Part shown: positions 12,201-20,648 of the stretch, piece after piece
Layout of the letters: every line of letters begins with the position of its first letter
Position numbering within the stretch: the first letter of the stretch is position 1
Source of the DNA: Pseudoxanthomonas sangjuensis
GTDB lineage: Bacteria; Pseudomonadota; Gammaproteobacteria; Xanthomonadales; Xanthomonadaceae
DNA: 64,000 nucleotides
Reading direction: 5' to 3'
Assembly (NCBI RefSeq): GCF_010211755.1
Contig: NZ_PDWR01000014.1
Location: forward strand, 23,579 to 87,578
The notes under the pieces: generated by a model
Databases searched by the model: none
What the model saw: the letters and a program-made list of their open reading frames with translations, nothing else
What the model was told of the DNA's origin: nothing
Position numbers and translations under genes: made by a program

Positions 12201-13151
12201 ATGGACCAACCGATCCGCTCGATCCATGTCGTCGCCGGCGTCATCACCGATGCGCGCGGGCGGGTATTGCTGGCGCGGCGCAGCGGCGGGCGCGACATGG
12301 CCGGGTTGTGGGAATTCCCCGGCGGCAAGCGCGAGGCGGGGGAGACGTCCGAGGCGGCGCTGGTGCGCGAACTGCGGGAAGAACTCGGCATCGAGGCCGA
12401 GGTCGGCGAAGCGCTGATCGAGGTGCCGCAGCTGTACCCGGACAAGCGCCTGCGCCTGGAAGTGCGGCGCATCACCGGCTGGAAGGGCGCGCCGCGCGGC
12501 CACGAGGGCCAGGCGCTGGCCTGGGTCGCGCCGGACCGGCTGACTTCGTACGCAATGCCGCCGGCGGACCGTCCGGTGGTGGGCGTGCTGCTGCACCCGG
12601 ACCGCTACCTGGTGACGCCGGAACCCGCCGCGGACGACGAGGCCTGGCTGTCCGCGCTGGAGCGGGCGCTTGGCGCCGGTGCCGCGCGCGTGCAGTTGCG
12701 CATGCGCCAGGCGGCGCCGGCGCGCATGCGCAGCCTGGCCGAACGCGCGATCGCGCTGTGCCGCCGGGCCGGCGCCGACGTGCTGCTCAATGGCGATGCG
12801 CAGCTGGCGCGCGAGTTGGGCATCGGCGTGCACCTGCGCGCGACGCAGCTGCGCGAGGCGATCGGGCGGCCGCTGCCGAAGGAATTGCCGGTCGCCGCGT
12901 CCTGCCACGACGCCGGCGAGCTGAAGGCCGCGCAGCGCATCGGCTGCGATTTCGCCGTGCTCGGCCCGGTGCGCGAAACCGCGACGCACCCGGGCGCCGA
13001 CGCACTGGGCTGGGAATCCTTCGCCGCGCTGCGCGAAGCGGTGTCGTTGCCGATCTACGCCATCGGCGGCCTTTCGCCGGCCGATATCACCGCGGCGCGC
13101 GGGCAGGGCGCGCAGGGCATCGCCGCGATCCGGTCGCTGTGGCCGGCGTGA
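12201..13151 (+). CDS. Nudix (MutT-like) hydrolase fused to a ThiE-like domain
   Basis: 316-residue fusion. Residues 1-130 are a MutT-type Nudix hydrolase with a complete Nudix box, from GGKREAG to REELGI (residues ~38-60), as used to hydrolyse 8-oxo-dGTP. Residues ~140-316 resemble thiamine phosphate synthase (ThiE/TenI): VQLRMRQ, VLLNGDAQLARELGIGVHL, AVLGPV and IYAIGGLSPADI. Several ThiE substrate residues differ from the usual (the GVHLGQ-type loop reads GVHLRATQ), so thiamine synthase activity is doubtful. Fusions of this type are known in pseudomonads and xanthomonads near secA and pilus genes. Nudix activity is well supported; the second domain's role is unknown. Confidence 0.9.
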   Translation: MDQPIRSIHVVAGVITDARGRVLLARRSGGRDMAGLWEFPGGKREAGETSEAALVRELREELGIEAEVGEALIEVPQLYPDKRLRLEVRRITGWKGAPRGHEGQALAWVAPDRLTSYAMPPADRPVVGVLLHPDRYLVTPEPAADDEAWLSALERALGAGAARVQLRMRQAAPARMRSLAERAIALCRRAGADVLLNGDAQLARELGIGVHLRATQLREAIGRPLPKELPVAASCHDAGELKAAQRIGCDFAVLGPVRETATHPGADALGWESFAALREAVSLPIYAIGGLSPADITAARGQGAQGIAAIRSLWPA

Positions 13152-13165
13152 TGGCTCTTTCCTTT

Positions 13166-13290
13166 GTAGGAGCGGCGCAAGCCGCGACCGCGGAACCGTC
13201 CAGGTCTGCGGAATTGTTCGCGGGGAGCTGGTACATGGCGGTCGCGGCTTGACCAGACATTCGTCTGTTGAAAACCGCCGCTCCTACAGG
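13166..13290. repeat. REP pair between Nudix fusion and coaE
   Basis: Left REP at 13166-13189 (GTAGGAGCGGCGCAAGCCGC core). A complementary copy, split by an insertion, is GGTCGCGGCTT near 13239 and CGCCGCTCCTAC at 13278-13290. It is one of seven loci of this family and lies between convergent genes. Confidence 0.8.
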
Positions 13291-13360
13291 GGGATGACGC
13301 GACCGGAACCGCCCGGGCCTGCGGAACCGTCCGCGAAGCGCTCGGTGATGGCGATCACGC

Positions 13361-13984
13361 TCACGTCGCTCCTGCACCGGCGGCGGCCAGCGCGCGGTAG
13401 CGCGCGTCCATCTCGTCCGCGGCGGCTTCGAGGTCGGCCAGGCTGCCGTCGTTGACCACCACGTCGTCGGCGATCGCCAGCCGCTGCGCGCGCGTGGCCT
13501 GCGCGGCGATCATGCTGTCCGCCAGCGCCGCGTCGATGCCGTCGCGCTGCATCAGCCGTTGCCGTTGCGTCCCGGCCGGCGCGTCGACCACCAGGATGCG
13601 GTCCAGCCACGGATAGTTCGTGCGCCCGCCTTCGGCCAGCAGCGGGATCGCGGCGATGGCGTAGGGGCTGGCGGCGGTCGCGCAGAGTTCGTGCAGGCGC
13701 ATGCGCACGACCGGGTGCAGGATCGATTCGAGCGCGCGCTTGTCGTCCGGGCTGGCGAAGATGCGCCGGCGCAGCGCGGCGCGGTCCAGGCGGCCGTCTG
13801 CGCCGAGGATGCCGCTGCCGAAGCGATCGACCACCGCGGCCAGCGCCGGCTGGCCGGGTTCGACGATTTCGCGCGCCACCACGTCGGCATCGGCAATGGC
13901 GATGCCGCGCGCGGCGAAGGCCTGCGCCAGCGCGCTCTTGCCCGAGGCGATGCCGCCGGTCAGTCCGATCAGGTAGTCGCTCAT
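13361..13984 (-). CDS. coaE: CoaE, dephospho-CoA kinase
   Basis: 207-residue P-loop kinase that phosphorylates dephospho-CoA in the last step of coenzyme A synthesis. The N terminus YLIGLTGGIASGKS carries Walker A at about residues 8-18. IADADVVARE is the acceptor-site region, DRILVVDAP follows the lid, and RQRLMQRDGID is also typical. The start ATG at 13984 is the only good choice. It is the last gene of the minus-strand pilus block (pilC-pilD-coaE order, as in xanthomonads and pseudomonads). A REP pair separates it from pilD. Confidence 0.96.
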   Translation of the reverse strand: MSDYLIGLTGGIASGKSALAQAFAARGIAIADADVVAREIVEPGQPALAAVVDRFGSGILGADGRLDRAALRRRIFASPDDKRALESILHPVVRMRLHELCATAASPYAIAAIPLLAEGGRTNYPWLDRILVVDAPAGTQRQRLMQRDGIDAALADSMIAAQATRAQRLAIADDVVVNDGSLADLEAAADEMDARYRALAAAGAGAT

Positions 13985-14036
13985 GTAGAGATGATGCCCC
14001 GTCCCCTGTTTGCAGGGAAAGGCCGGGATGGGGGGG

Positions 14037-14135
14037 TGTAGGAGCGGCGTAAGCCGCGACCGCCATGCCCGAGCGCTCTGCGGACGGTTCCATCAGCCCG
14101 GACGGTTCCCGGTCGCGGCTTACGCCGCTCCTACA
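14037..14135. repeat. REP inverted pair between coaE and pilD
   Basis: GTAGGAGCGGCGTAAGCCGC at 14038 onward and its near-exact complement ending at 14135 enclose about 50 bp containing GGACGGTTCC. The transcript could fold into a long hairpin between the two genes. Confidence 0.85.
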
Positions 14136-14146
14136 AAGGCAAAAGC

Positions 14147-15010
14147 TCAGCGCAATCCGGCGAAGCGCAGGTAGGCGCCGACGAGCTGGTCGCCCCAGAA
14201 GAACACGATCCAGCCGGCGACGGCCAGGTACGGGCCGAACGGGATCGGGGTCGCGCGGTCGCGGCCCTTCGCCGCCAGCCAGATCGAACCGATGATCGCG
14301 CCGACCAGCGACGACAGCAGCACGATCGGCAGGATGCCCTTCCAGCCGCACCACGCGCCCAGCGCCGCCAGCAGCTTGAAGTCGCCGAAGCCCATGCCTT
14401 CCTTGCCGGTCAGCTGCTTGAACAGCCACCACACCGCCCACAGCGACACGTAGCCCAGCGCCGCGCCGATCAGCGCCTGCTTGGCCGGCATGTACAGGTT
14501 GTCCATGCTGCCGACCAGGCCCAGCCACATCAGCGGCAGGGTCAGCTGGTCGGGCAACAGGCGCGTGCGCAGGTCGATGCCCGACAGCGCGATCAGGAAG
14601 CAGGTCAGCACCACCGCGCCGAAGCCCTGCCAGCCGAAGCCGAAGCGCCACACGCAGGCCACGGTCAGCAGGCAGGTCAGCAGTTCCACCAGCGGGTATT
14701 GCGGCGAGATCGGCGCCTTGCAGTAGCGGCACTTGCCGCGCAGCGCCAGCCAGCTGAACAACGGGATGTTCTCGAACCACGCCAGCCGGTGCTTGCAGTG
14801 CGGGCAATGCGAGGGCTCGACCACGATGCCCGGCGGCGGGGGTTCGTAGGTGTCGGGCTGCTCGAGGATCTCGTGCGCGTCGCGCCGCCACTGCCATTCC
14901 AGCCGGCGCGGCAGGCGCAGGATCACCACGTTCAGGAAGCTGCCCACCAGCAGGCCGAGCCCGGCCGCGAGCGGATACCCCAGCCCGGGGTTCTGGTCCA
15001 GATAAGCCAT
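14147..15010 (-). CDS. pilD: PilD, prepilin peptidase/N-methyltransferase
   Basis: 287-residue polytopic aspartic protease of the inner membrane that cleaves type IV prepilin leaders and methylates the new N-terminal Phe. A zinc-binding cytoplasmic loop has CPHC near residue 70 and CRYC about 25 residues later. The catalytic aspartates are in SGIDLRTRLLPD and in GMGFGDFKLLAALG, the GxGD-type protease motif. About eight hydrophobic segments are visible. It presumably processes PilA at 25.4-25.8 kb and perhaps type II secretion pseudopilins elsewhere. It lies 20 bp after pilC, so the two are probably co-transcribed. Confidence 0.96.
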   Translation of the reverse strand: MAYLDQNPGLGYPLAAGLGLLVGSFLNVVILRLPRRLEWQWRRDAHEILEQPDTYEPPPPGIVVEPSHCPHCKHRLAWFENIPLFSWLALRGKCRYCKAPISPQYPLVELLTCLLTVACVWRFGFGWQGFGAVVLTCFLIALSGIDLRTRLLPDQLTLPLMWLGLVGSMDNLYMPAKQALIGAALGYVSLWAVWWLFKQLTGKEGMGFGDFKLLAALGAWCGWKGILPIVLLSSLVGAIIGSIWLAAKGRDRATPIPFGPYLAVAGWIVFFWGDQLVGAYLRFAGLR

Positions 15011-15030
15011 GCGGGCGGCCTACGCGGGCG

Positions 15031-16290
15031 TCAGATGGTCGCGGCCAGCTTGAAGATCGGCAGGTACATGGCGATGACCATGCCGCCGACCAGGATGCCC
15101 AGCACAACCATGATCATCGGTTCGATCAGGCTGCTCAGCGCGTCGACCGCGTTGTTGACTTCCTGTTCGTAGTACTCGGCGACCTTGATCAGCATGGTGT
15201 CGAGCGCGCCGGCTTCCTCGCCGATCGCGGTCATCTGGATCACCATGTGCGGGAACAGCGCGGTCTGCTTCATCGCCATGTTCAGCGGATAGCCCACCGA
15301 CACGTCATCTTTCATGCGGTGCACGGCCTTCTCGTACACGGTGTTGCCGGTGGCGCCGGCCACGGTATCCAGCGCTTCCACCAGCGGCACGCCGGCCTTG
15401 AAGGTGACCGCGGTGGTGCGGGCGAAGCGGGCGATGGAACTGTTGTGCATGAGTTCGCCGATTACCGGAACCTTGAGGATCATGCGGTCCAGGAAATGCT
15501 GGAACGCCAGCGAACGCTTCTTGAAGAAGATGAAGGCGAAGATGGCGCCGCCGGTTACGATCAGCGCCAGCCACCAGTAGGACACGGCGACGCGCGAACA
15601 GGCCATGACTGCCTTGGTGAAGGCAGGTAGTTCGGCGCCGAAGTCCGCAAAGGTCGCCTCGAACTGCGGGACCACGAAAATCAGCAGGACCGCGCTGACC
15701 AGGATCGCCACGGCGACAGTCATCGCCGGGTAGAACAGCGCCTTCTTGATCTTGCCCTTCAGCGTCTCGATGTTTTCCTTGTAGGTGGCGATGGTGTCCA
15801 GCACGGTTTCGAGCACACCAGCAGCCTCGCCGGCCTTCACCAGGTTGCGGTACAGCTCGTCGAACTGTACCGGGTGCTTGCTGATCGCCTCGTGCATCGA
15901 CGAGCCGCCCTCGATGTCGGCGCGCAGGTCGCCGACCAGCTTCTTCATCCGCACGTTCTTCTGTCCGCCGCCGATGATCTCCAGCGCCTGCACGATCGGC
16001 ACGCCGGACTTCATCATCGTCGCCATCTGCCGGCTGAAGAACGCGATTTCCTTCGGCGTGATCGGCGAGCCGGCCTGGCCGAACAGCGGCTTGGGCTTGG
16101 GCTTGACGACGTTCGGGGTGATGCCCTGGCGGCGCAGTTCGGCACGCAGCAGGTTGGCGTTGCGCGCCTCCTGCTCGCCCTTCATCTTGATCCCGCGCTT
16201 GTCGGTGCCTTCCCAGACGAAGGGCACCAGCAACTTGGTGTCGCGGGCGACAGGAACGCTTTTCTTGGCGGCGCTGCGGGTTACGGCCAT
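15031..16290 (-). CDS. pilC: PilC, type IV pilus inner-membrane platform protein
   Basis: 419-residue platform protein of the GspF/PilC family through which the PilB and PilT motors act on the pilus. Two GspF domains are visible: the first from FFSRQMATMMKSGVPIVQAL, the second from FARTTAVTFKAGVPLVEALD. Each is followed by paired hydrophobic stretches, with the last segment MIVVLGILVGGMVIAMYLPIF at the C terminus. The start at 16290 (MAVTRSAAKKSVPV) is chosen because GGGGAAA precedes it on the minus strand. An in-frame ATG 39 bp upstream has no such site. pilB is not adjacent as usual: a transposase-like gene and REP arrays intervene. Confidence 0.95.
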   Translation of the reverse strand: MAVTRSAAKKSVPVARDTKLLVPFVWEGTDKRGIKMKGEQEARNANLLRAELRRQGITPNVVKPKPKPLFGQAGSPITPKEIAFFSRQMATMMKSGVPIVQALEIIGGGQKNVRMKKLVGDLRADIEGGSSMHEAISKHPVQFDELYRNLVKAGEAAGVLETVLDTIATYKENIETLKGKIKKALFYPAMTVAVAILVSAVLLIFVVPQFEATFADFGAELPAFTKAVMACSRVAVSYWWLALIVTGGAIFAFIFFKKRSLAFQHFLDRMILKVPVIGELMHNSSIARFARTTAVTFKAGVPLVEALDTVAGATGNTVYEKAVHRMKDDVSVGYPLNMAMKQTALFPHMVIQMTAIGEEAGALDTMLIKVAEYYEQEVNNAVDALSSLIEPMIMVVLGILVGGMVIAMYLPIFKLAATI

Positions 16291-16459
16291 GAGTTTTCCC
16301 CGGTTCCGGGCCAGTTCGGCCACGGTCATCGAAATGCATGGTAACGCGTTATTCCGGCAAGGGAACTACCGGATGTGACGGCTGGCAGGGTTTGCCCGGC
16401 ATCCGTTCGCGGAACCGGGCGCAGGAGCGACCCCCGCCTTCGCGGGGCAGGCCCTGCCC

Positions 16460-16815
16460 GCGGCAGGGGCCCGTCCGGGCCTGTGGCATTATCCGCGGGG
16501 CGCAGGGATATGGCGGTCGCGGCCCACGAATTTGTAGGAGCGGCGTGAGCCGCGACCGGGACCCGTCCGGGCCTGTGGCGCTGTCCGCGGCGCGCTGGGA
16601 CATGGCGGTCGCGGCCCACGAATTTGCAGGAGCGGCGTAAGCCGCGACCGGGACCCATTCGGGCCTGCGGCATTGTCCGCGGCGCGCTGGGACATGGCGG
16701 TCGCGGCCCACGAATTTGCAGGAGCGGCGTAAGCCGCGACCGGGACCCATTCGGGCCTGTGGCGCTGTCCGCGGGGCGCTGGTACATGGCGGTCGCGGCT
16801 TACGCCGCTCCTACA
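16460..16815. repeat. REP array, three 92-bp units plus inverted end copy
   Basis: The space between pilC and the transposase-like gene is filled by tandem units of 92 bp starting at about 16531, 16623 and 16715. Each has a REP core (GTAGGAGCGGCGTGAGCCGC or GCAGGAGCGGCGTAAGCCGC) and a conserved spacer ending GGACATGGCGGTCGCGGCCC. A degenerate unit without a REP head precedes them at about 16460-16530. The array is closed by a complementary REP at 16785-16815. Nothing else is seen in this gap. Confidence 0.88.
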
Positions 16816-16885
16816 GGGTTTTTCTGACCCGCGGTTTGGGGCACTGCCGATGGGCGGGCCGATTCGGTTCGCGGATCATCCGGCC

Positions 16886-17362
16886 ATGAACACGACCCGG
16901 CCAGATCCCCACCCCGGCCATGCCGCCTTGCGCAAGGGACGGGTGTCCTTACCCAACCATGTCTATTTCGTGACTTTCATCACCCGGGGCAGGCGGCCAT
17001 TGTTCCGGGACGGCGATCTGGCGATGGCAGCATGCAGGGCCATGTCGGATCGGCGGATATGGTCGGATGCGCAACTCCTGGCGTGGGTGTTGATGCCGGA
17101 CCATTGGCATGGCCTGATCCAGGTCGGCGCAGATGGCGATTTGTCCGGGACCATCCGCCGGTTGAAGTGCAATTCTGCCGGACAGGTGCGGGCAGAATTT
17201 CCGGGTTTGGGCCCGGTGTGGGCCCGCGCATTCCATGATCGCGCCGTGCGCGCCGAGGACGATCTGCTGGCCGCCGCACGCTATCTGATCATGAATCCGG
17301 TACGTGCGGGTTTGGTCGACAAGGTCCGCGATTACCCGTTCTGGAACGCTTGCTGGTTGTGA
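16886..17362 (+). CDS. REP-associated tyrosine transposase (RAYT, Y1_Tnp)
   Basis: 158-residue HUH-type single-strand nuclease related to TnpA of IS200/IS605. Marks are HVYFVTFITRGRRPLF near the N terminus, the metal-binding HUH motif WVLMPDHWHGLIQV (His73, His75) and the catalytic Tyr133 in AARYLIMNPVRAGL. All key residues are present, so it may be active. It is encoded on the opposite strand to the pil genes and sits between two REP arrays with the same unit structure, as expected of RAYTs, which are thought to have spread their cognate REP sequences. The start is ATG 16886; an ATG at 16850 would add 12 unconserved residues. Confidence 0.92.
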   Translation: MNTTRPDPHPGHAALRKGRVSLPNHVYFVTFITRGRRPLFRDGDLAMAACRAMSDRRIWSDAQLLAWVLMPDHWHGLIQVGADGDLSGTIRRLKCNSAGQVRAEFPGLGPVWARAFHDRAVRAEDDLLAAARYLIMNPVRAGLVDKVRDYPFWNACWL

Positions 17363-17366
17363 CCCC

Positions 17367-17644
17367 GTAGGAGCGGCGTGAGCCGCGACCGGGAACCGTC
17401 CGGCCGTGCGGAATCGTCCGCGGCGCGCCAAGCGATGGTCGCAGCCCGCGAATTTGTAGGAGCGGCGTAAGCCGCGACCGGAAACCGTCCGGGCCTGCGG
17501 CATTGTCCGTGGAGCGCTGGGACATGGTGGTCGTGGCCCACGAATTTGTAGGAGCGGCGTAAGCCGCGACCGGGAACCGTCCGGGCCTGTGGCGCTGTCC
17601 GCGGCGCGCTGGGACATGGCGGTCGCGGCTCACGCCGCTCCTAC
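17367..17644. repeat. REP array between RAYT gene and pilB
   Basis: Three units of about 89-92 bp start near 17367, 17453 and 17545, and the array is closed by the inverted copy GGCGGTCGCGGCTCACGCCG at 17618-17644. The orientation and closing copy match the array on the other side of the transposase gene. The array runs right up to the pilB stop codon. Confidence 0.88.
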
Positions 17645-17645
17645 A

Positions 17646-19370
17646 TCAATCCTTGGTGACGCGGTTGATCTCGGCCAGGCTGGTCACGCCCTGCTTGACC
17701 TTCCACAGCGCCGACTGGCGCAGGTCGCGCACCCCGGCCTTCTGCGCGGCCGCGGCGATCTGGATGGCGTTGCCGCCTTCCAGCACGATCTCGGCGATCT
17801 CGTCGGTCATCGGCATCACCTGGTAGATGCCGGTGCGGCCCTTGTAGCCTTCGGTGCATTCCTCGCAGCCGACCGCGTCGTACAGGGTGAAGCCCTCGCG
17901 CAGTTCGGCCTCGGTGAAGCCCTCGGCCAGCAGCGCGTGCTCGGGCAGCTCCACCGGCTTCTTGCACTTGGTGCACAGGCGCCGCGCCAGGCGCTGCGCG
18001 ATGACCAGGGTCACCGAGCTGGTGATGTTGTACGGGGCGATGCCCATGTTCATCAGGCGGGCGATGGTCTGCGGTGCGTCGTTGGTATGCAGGGTGGACA
18101 GCACCATGTGGCCGGTCTGCGCGGCCTTGATCGCGATCTCGGCGGTTTCCAGGTCGCGGATTTCGCCGACCATGATCACGTCCGGGTCCTGGCGCAGGAA
18201 GCTGCGCAACGCCGCGGCGAAGGTCATGCCGCGCTTGGTGTTCTGCTGCACCTGGTTGACCCCGGGCAGGCGGATTTCCACCGGGTCCTCGACCGTGGAG
18301 ATGTTGCGGTACTCGTCGTTGAGGATGCCCAGCGCGGTGTACAGCGACACGGTCTTGCCCGAACCGGTGGGGCCGGTCACCAGCACCATCCCGTAGGGCT
18401 TCTCGATGGCGTCCTCGAACAGCTTCTGCTGGTCCGGTTCGTAGCCCAGCTTGTCGATGCCCAGCTTGGCCGCGCTGCCGTCCAGGATGCGCAGCACCAC
18501 CTTCTCGCCGAACAGGGTCGGCAGGGTGCTGACGCGGAAGTCGATCTGCTTGCTCTTGCTCAGGTTCAGCTTGATGCGGCCGTCCTGCGGCACGCGCTTC
18601 TCGGCGATGTCCAGCTGCGCCATCACCTTCAGGCGCGCGGCGATGCGCTGGTTCAGTTTTACCGGCGCCCGGGCGATCTGCTTGAGGATGCCGTCGATGC
18701 GTACGCGTACCCGGTAGTCGGTTTCGTACGGCTCGAAGTGGATGTCCGAGGCGCCGCGGCGGATCGCGTCGACCAGCACCTTGTTGACGAACTTCACCAC
18801 CGGCGTGTCGTCGCCCTTGGCATCAACGCCTGTGTCGCCACCGGTCAAGTCGTCGTCGCCGCCGCTGACGTCCAGGTTGTCCAGCCCTTCGTCGTCGTCG
18901 CCGAGCGCGCTGCCCAGCGATTCGGAACTGCTCCACTGGTCCAGCGCGCGCTGCAACTGGTCGTCGGCGACCATGATCGGTTCCACCGCCAGGTTGGTGT
19001 GGAACTTGATGTCGTCCAGCGCGCGGGTCTGGGTGGGGTCGGAGATGCCGACGAACAGACGGTTGCCGCGCTTGAACAGCGGCAGTACCCGGTACTTCTG
19101 TAGCAGTTCCTCGCTGACCAGCTTCAGGGCGTTCTGGGTGCGGTCGAAGGCGGTCACGTCCAGCAGCGGGATGCCGAACTCGAGGGCATTGGCTGCGGCC
19201 ATCTGTGCCGGCGCGACCAGCTTCTTCTCGGCCAGCCACTGCGCCAGTGGCACCTTGGCCTCGCTGGCGTTGGCCATCGCGGCGCGGGCGGCGGTTTCGT
19301 CCAAGGCACCGTCCATGACCAGGCGGCGGGCGATGCCGGTGATACCGACAAGATTGACAGCGGCGTTCAT
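17646..19370 (-). CDS. pilB: PilB, type IV pilus assembly ATPase
   Basis: 574-residue hexameric extension motor of the GspE/PilB family at the cytoplasmic face. It has an N-terminal GspE-N region, an Asp/Glu-rich linker near residues 145-185, Walker A GPTGSGKTVSLY near residue 335, the Walker B-like stretch DVIMVGEIRDLETAEIA, the His box HMVLSTLHTNDAPQT, and a zinc tetracysteine formed by CTKC and GCEEC. The start ATG at 19370 gives MNAAVNLVGITGIARRL. The open frame runs further upstream but into unconserved sequence. It is divergent from the GT2 gene with 192 bp between. Confidence 0.96.
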   Translation of the reverse strand: MNAAVNLVGITGIARRLVMDGALDETAARAAMANASEAKVPLAQWLAEKKLVAPAQMAAANALEFGIPLLDVTAFDRTQNALKLVSEELLQKYRVLPLFKRGNRLFVGISDPTQTRALDDIKFHTNLAVEPIMVADDQLQRALDQWSSSESLGSALGDDDEGLDNLDVSGGDDDLTGGDTGVDAKGDDTPVVKFVNKVLVDAIRRGASDIHFEPYETDYRVRVRIDGILKQIARAPVKLNQRIAARLKVMAQLDIAEKRVPQDGRIKLNLSKSKQIDFRVSTLPTLFGEKVVLRILDGSAAKLGIDKLGYEPDQQKLFEDAIEKPYGMVLVTGPTGSGKTVSLYTALGILNDEYRNISTVEDPVEIRLPGVNQVQQNTKRGMTFAAALRSFLRQDPDVIMVGEIRDLETAEIAIKAAQTGHMVLSTLHTNDAPQTIARLMNMGIAPYNITSSVTLVIAQRLARRLCTKCKKPVELPEHALLAEGFTEAELREGFTLYDAVGCEECTEGYKGRTGIYQVMPMTDEIAEIVLEGGNAIQIAAAAQKAGVRDLRQSALWKVKQGVTSLAEINRVTKD

Positions 19371-19562
19371 GGACCCGGATCCCCCCGTAAATCGGCCTAC
19401 AGGTATTTCTCCCCTGCAGGAAGATACCAGCAAGCGACGTGCCAGGCACGGTCGACCGAACGTGAACGGGGTCGCAGTGCAGGGGTGCCGGCCCCGTTCC
19501 GGCCGGCGCCCATCGGCAATTGCAGTATCCTGTCTGCGAACGATGCCGTTGGGGGGAAGGGT

Positions 19563-20414
19563 TTGGAGATCAGCGTCGTACTGCCCGCCAAAAATGAGGC
19601 CGCCGGCTTGCGCCGCACGCTGCCGGCGTTGCGGGCGCAATTGCCGAATGCCCAGATCATCGTCGTCGACGACGGTTCCAGCGACGAAACCGCCTTGGTG
19701 GCAGCCGAGCACGGCGCCATCGCGCTGTCGTCGCCGTATTCGATGGGCAACGGCGCGGCGATCAAGCGTGGAGCGCGTGTGGCCACCGGCGAGGTTATTG
19801 TGTTCATGGACGCCGACGGCCAGCACGACCCGGCCTGCATTCCGCGCCTGCTGGGAAGACTGAGGCAGGGTTACGACATGGTGGTTGGGGCGCGCGACTG
19901 GGCAGGGCAGGCCGGCGCGCACCGCGGCGTGGCCAATGCCTTCTACAACTGGTTGGCCACGCGCATGACCGGGTTCGAGGTGAAGGACCTAACGTCCGGG
20001 TTCAGAGTGGTGCGGGCGGACAAGTTCCGCGAGTTCCTTTACATGTTGCCGAACGGGTTCTCGTATCCGACCACCAGTACCATGGCCTTCTTCCGCAGCG
20101 CCTATGCGGTGGCCTATGAGCCGATCCCGGTAGCGAGGCGCATCGGCCGCAGCCACATCCGCCCACTGCGCGATGGCGTCCGCTTTCTACTGATCATCTT
20201 CAAGATTGCCACGCTGTATTCGCCGCTGAAGCTGTTCGCGCCGACGGCAGTGATGTTCTTCCTGGTCGGCTTGGGCTACTACGTTTATACCTTCCTGGCC
20301 CAGCATCGCTTCACCAACATGAGCATGCTGCTGTTCAGCGCGGCGGTGATCATCTTCCTGATCGGGTTGATCTCTGAGCAGATCACCGCGTTGACGTACA
20401 AGCGAGATGAGTGA
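19563..20414 (+). CDS. GT2 glycosyltransferase with C-terminal membrane helices (polyprenyl-phosphate type)
   Basis: 283-residue family 2 glycosyltransferase of the DPM1/GtrB/ArnC type, which usually moves a nucleotide sugar onto polyprenyl phosphate on the cytoplasmic face. The GT-A fold is seen in ISVVLPAKNEAAGL, VVDDGSSDET, and FMDADGQHDP with the metal-binding DxD-type pair. Two hydrophobic segments near residues 222-243 and 250-272 anchor it. The start is TTG 19563, supported by the G-rich stretch GGGGGGAAGG just before; upstream in-frame residues are not conserved. It is the first gene of the plus-strand cassette and the natural donor-maker for GT-C enzymes at 23.4-28.1 kb (inference). 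Confidence 0.85.
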   Translation: MEISVVLPAKNEAAGLRRTLPALRAQLPNAQIIVVDDGSSDETALVAAEHGAIALSSPYSMGNGAAIKRGARVATGEVIVFMDADGQHDPACIPRLLGRLRQGYDMVVGARDWAGQAGAHRGVANAFYNWLATRMTGFEVKDLTSGFRVVRADKFREFLYMLPNGFSYPTTSTMAFFRSAYAVAYEPIPVARRIGRSHIRPLRDGVRFLLIIFKIATLYSPLKLFAPTAVMFFLVGLGYYVYTFLAQHRFTNMSMLLFSAAVIIFLIGLISEQITALTYKRDE

Positions 20415-20648
20415 GGAAAGCTGATGAAGAAAGGGAAGTGTTAATTATGATGAGTAGACTGGATGGCTTCAGTACATATATGCATGCCTCTGCCTGATTC
20501 TGTCACTCGGGGTGTTTCTGTGATTTGGCGCTTCCTTGGCGCTGCGGCTGAATATCCCTTCGGCACCGAGCATGGCGGGTATTTGAGCAATGCGTGCGAA
20601 CAGTGCTGCCGGGGTGTTTGCCGGGGCGATTGCGTGTGGTGTTGAGTC
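20415..20648. other. Low-GC spacer between GT2 gene and epimerase gene
   Basis: Contains an AT-rich patch (about 20420-20480) very unlike the surrounding DNA and short open frames without recognisable protein features. It may hold a promoter for the next three genes or be a junction of acquired DNA. No terminator hairpin is obvious. Confidence 0.4.

Noticed and set aside
16460..17644. CRISPR-like regular repeats
   Set aside because: The 92-bp period includes conserved spacers and palindromic REP cores and there are no cas genes; these are REP arrays.
20463..20645. 60-codon frame between the GT2 and epimerase genes, Cys-rich at its end
   Set aside because: No ribosome binding site, no recognisable protein pattern, and no coupling to neighbours; more likely spacer.
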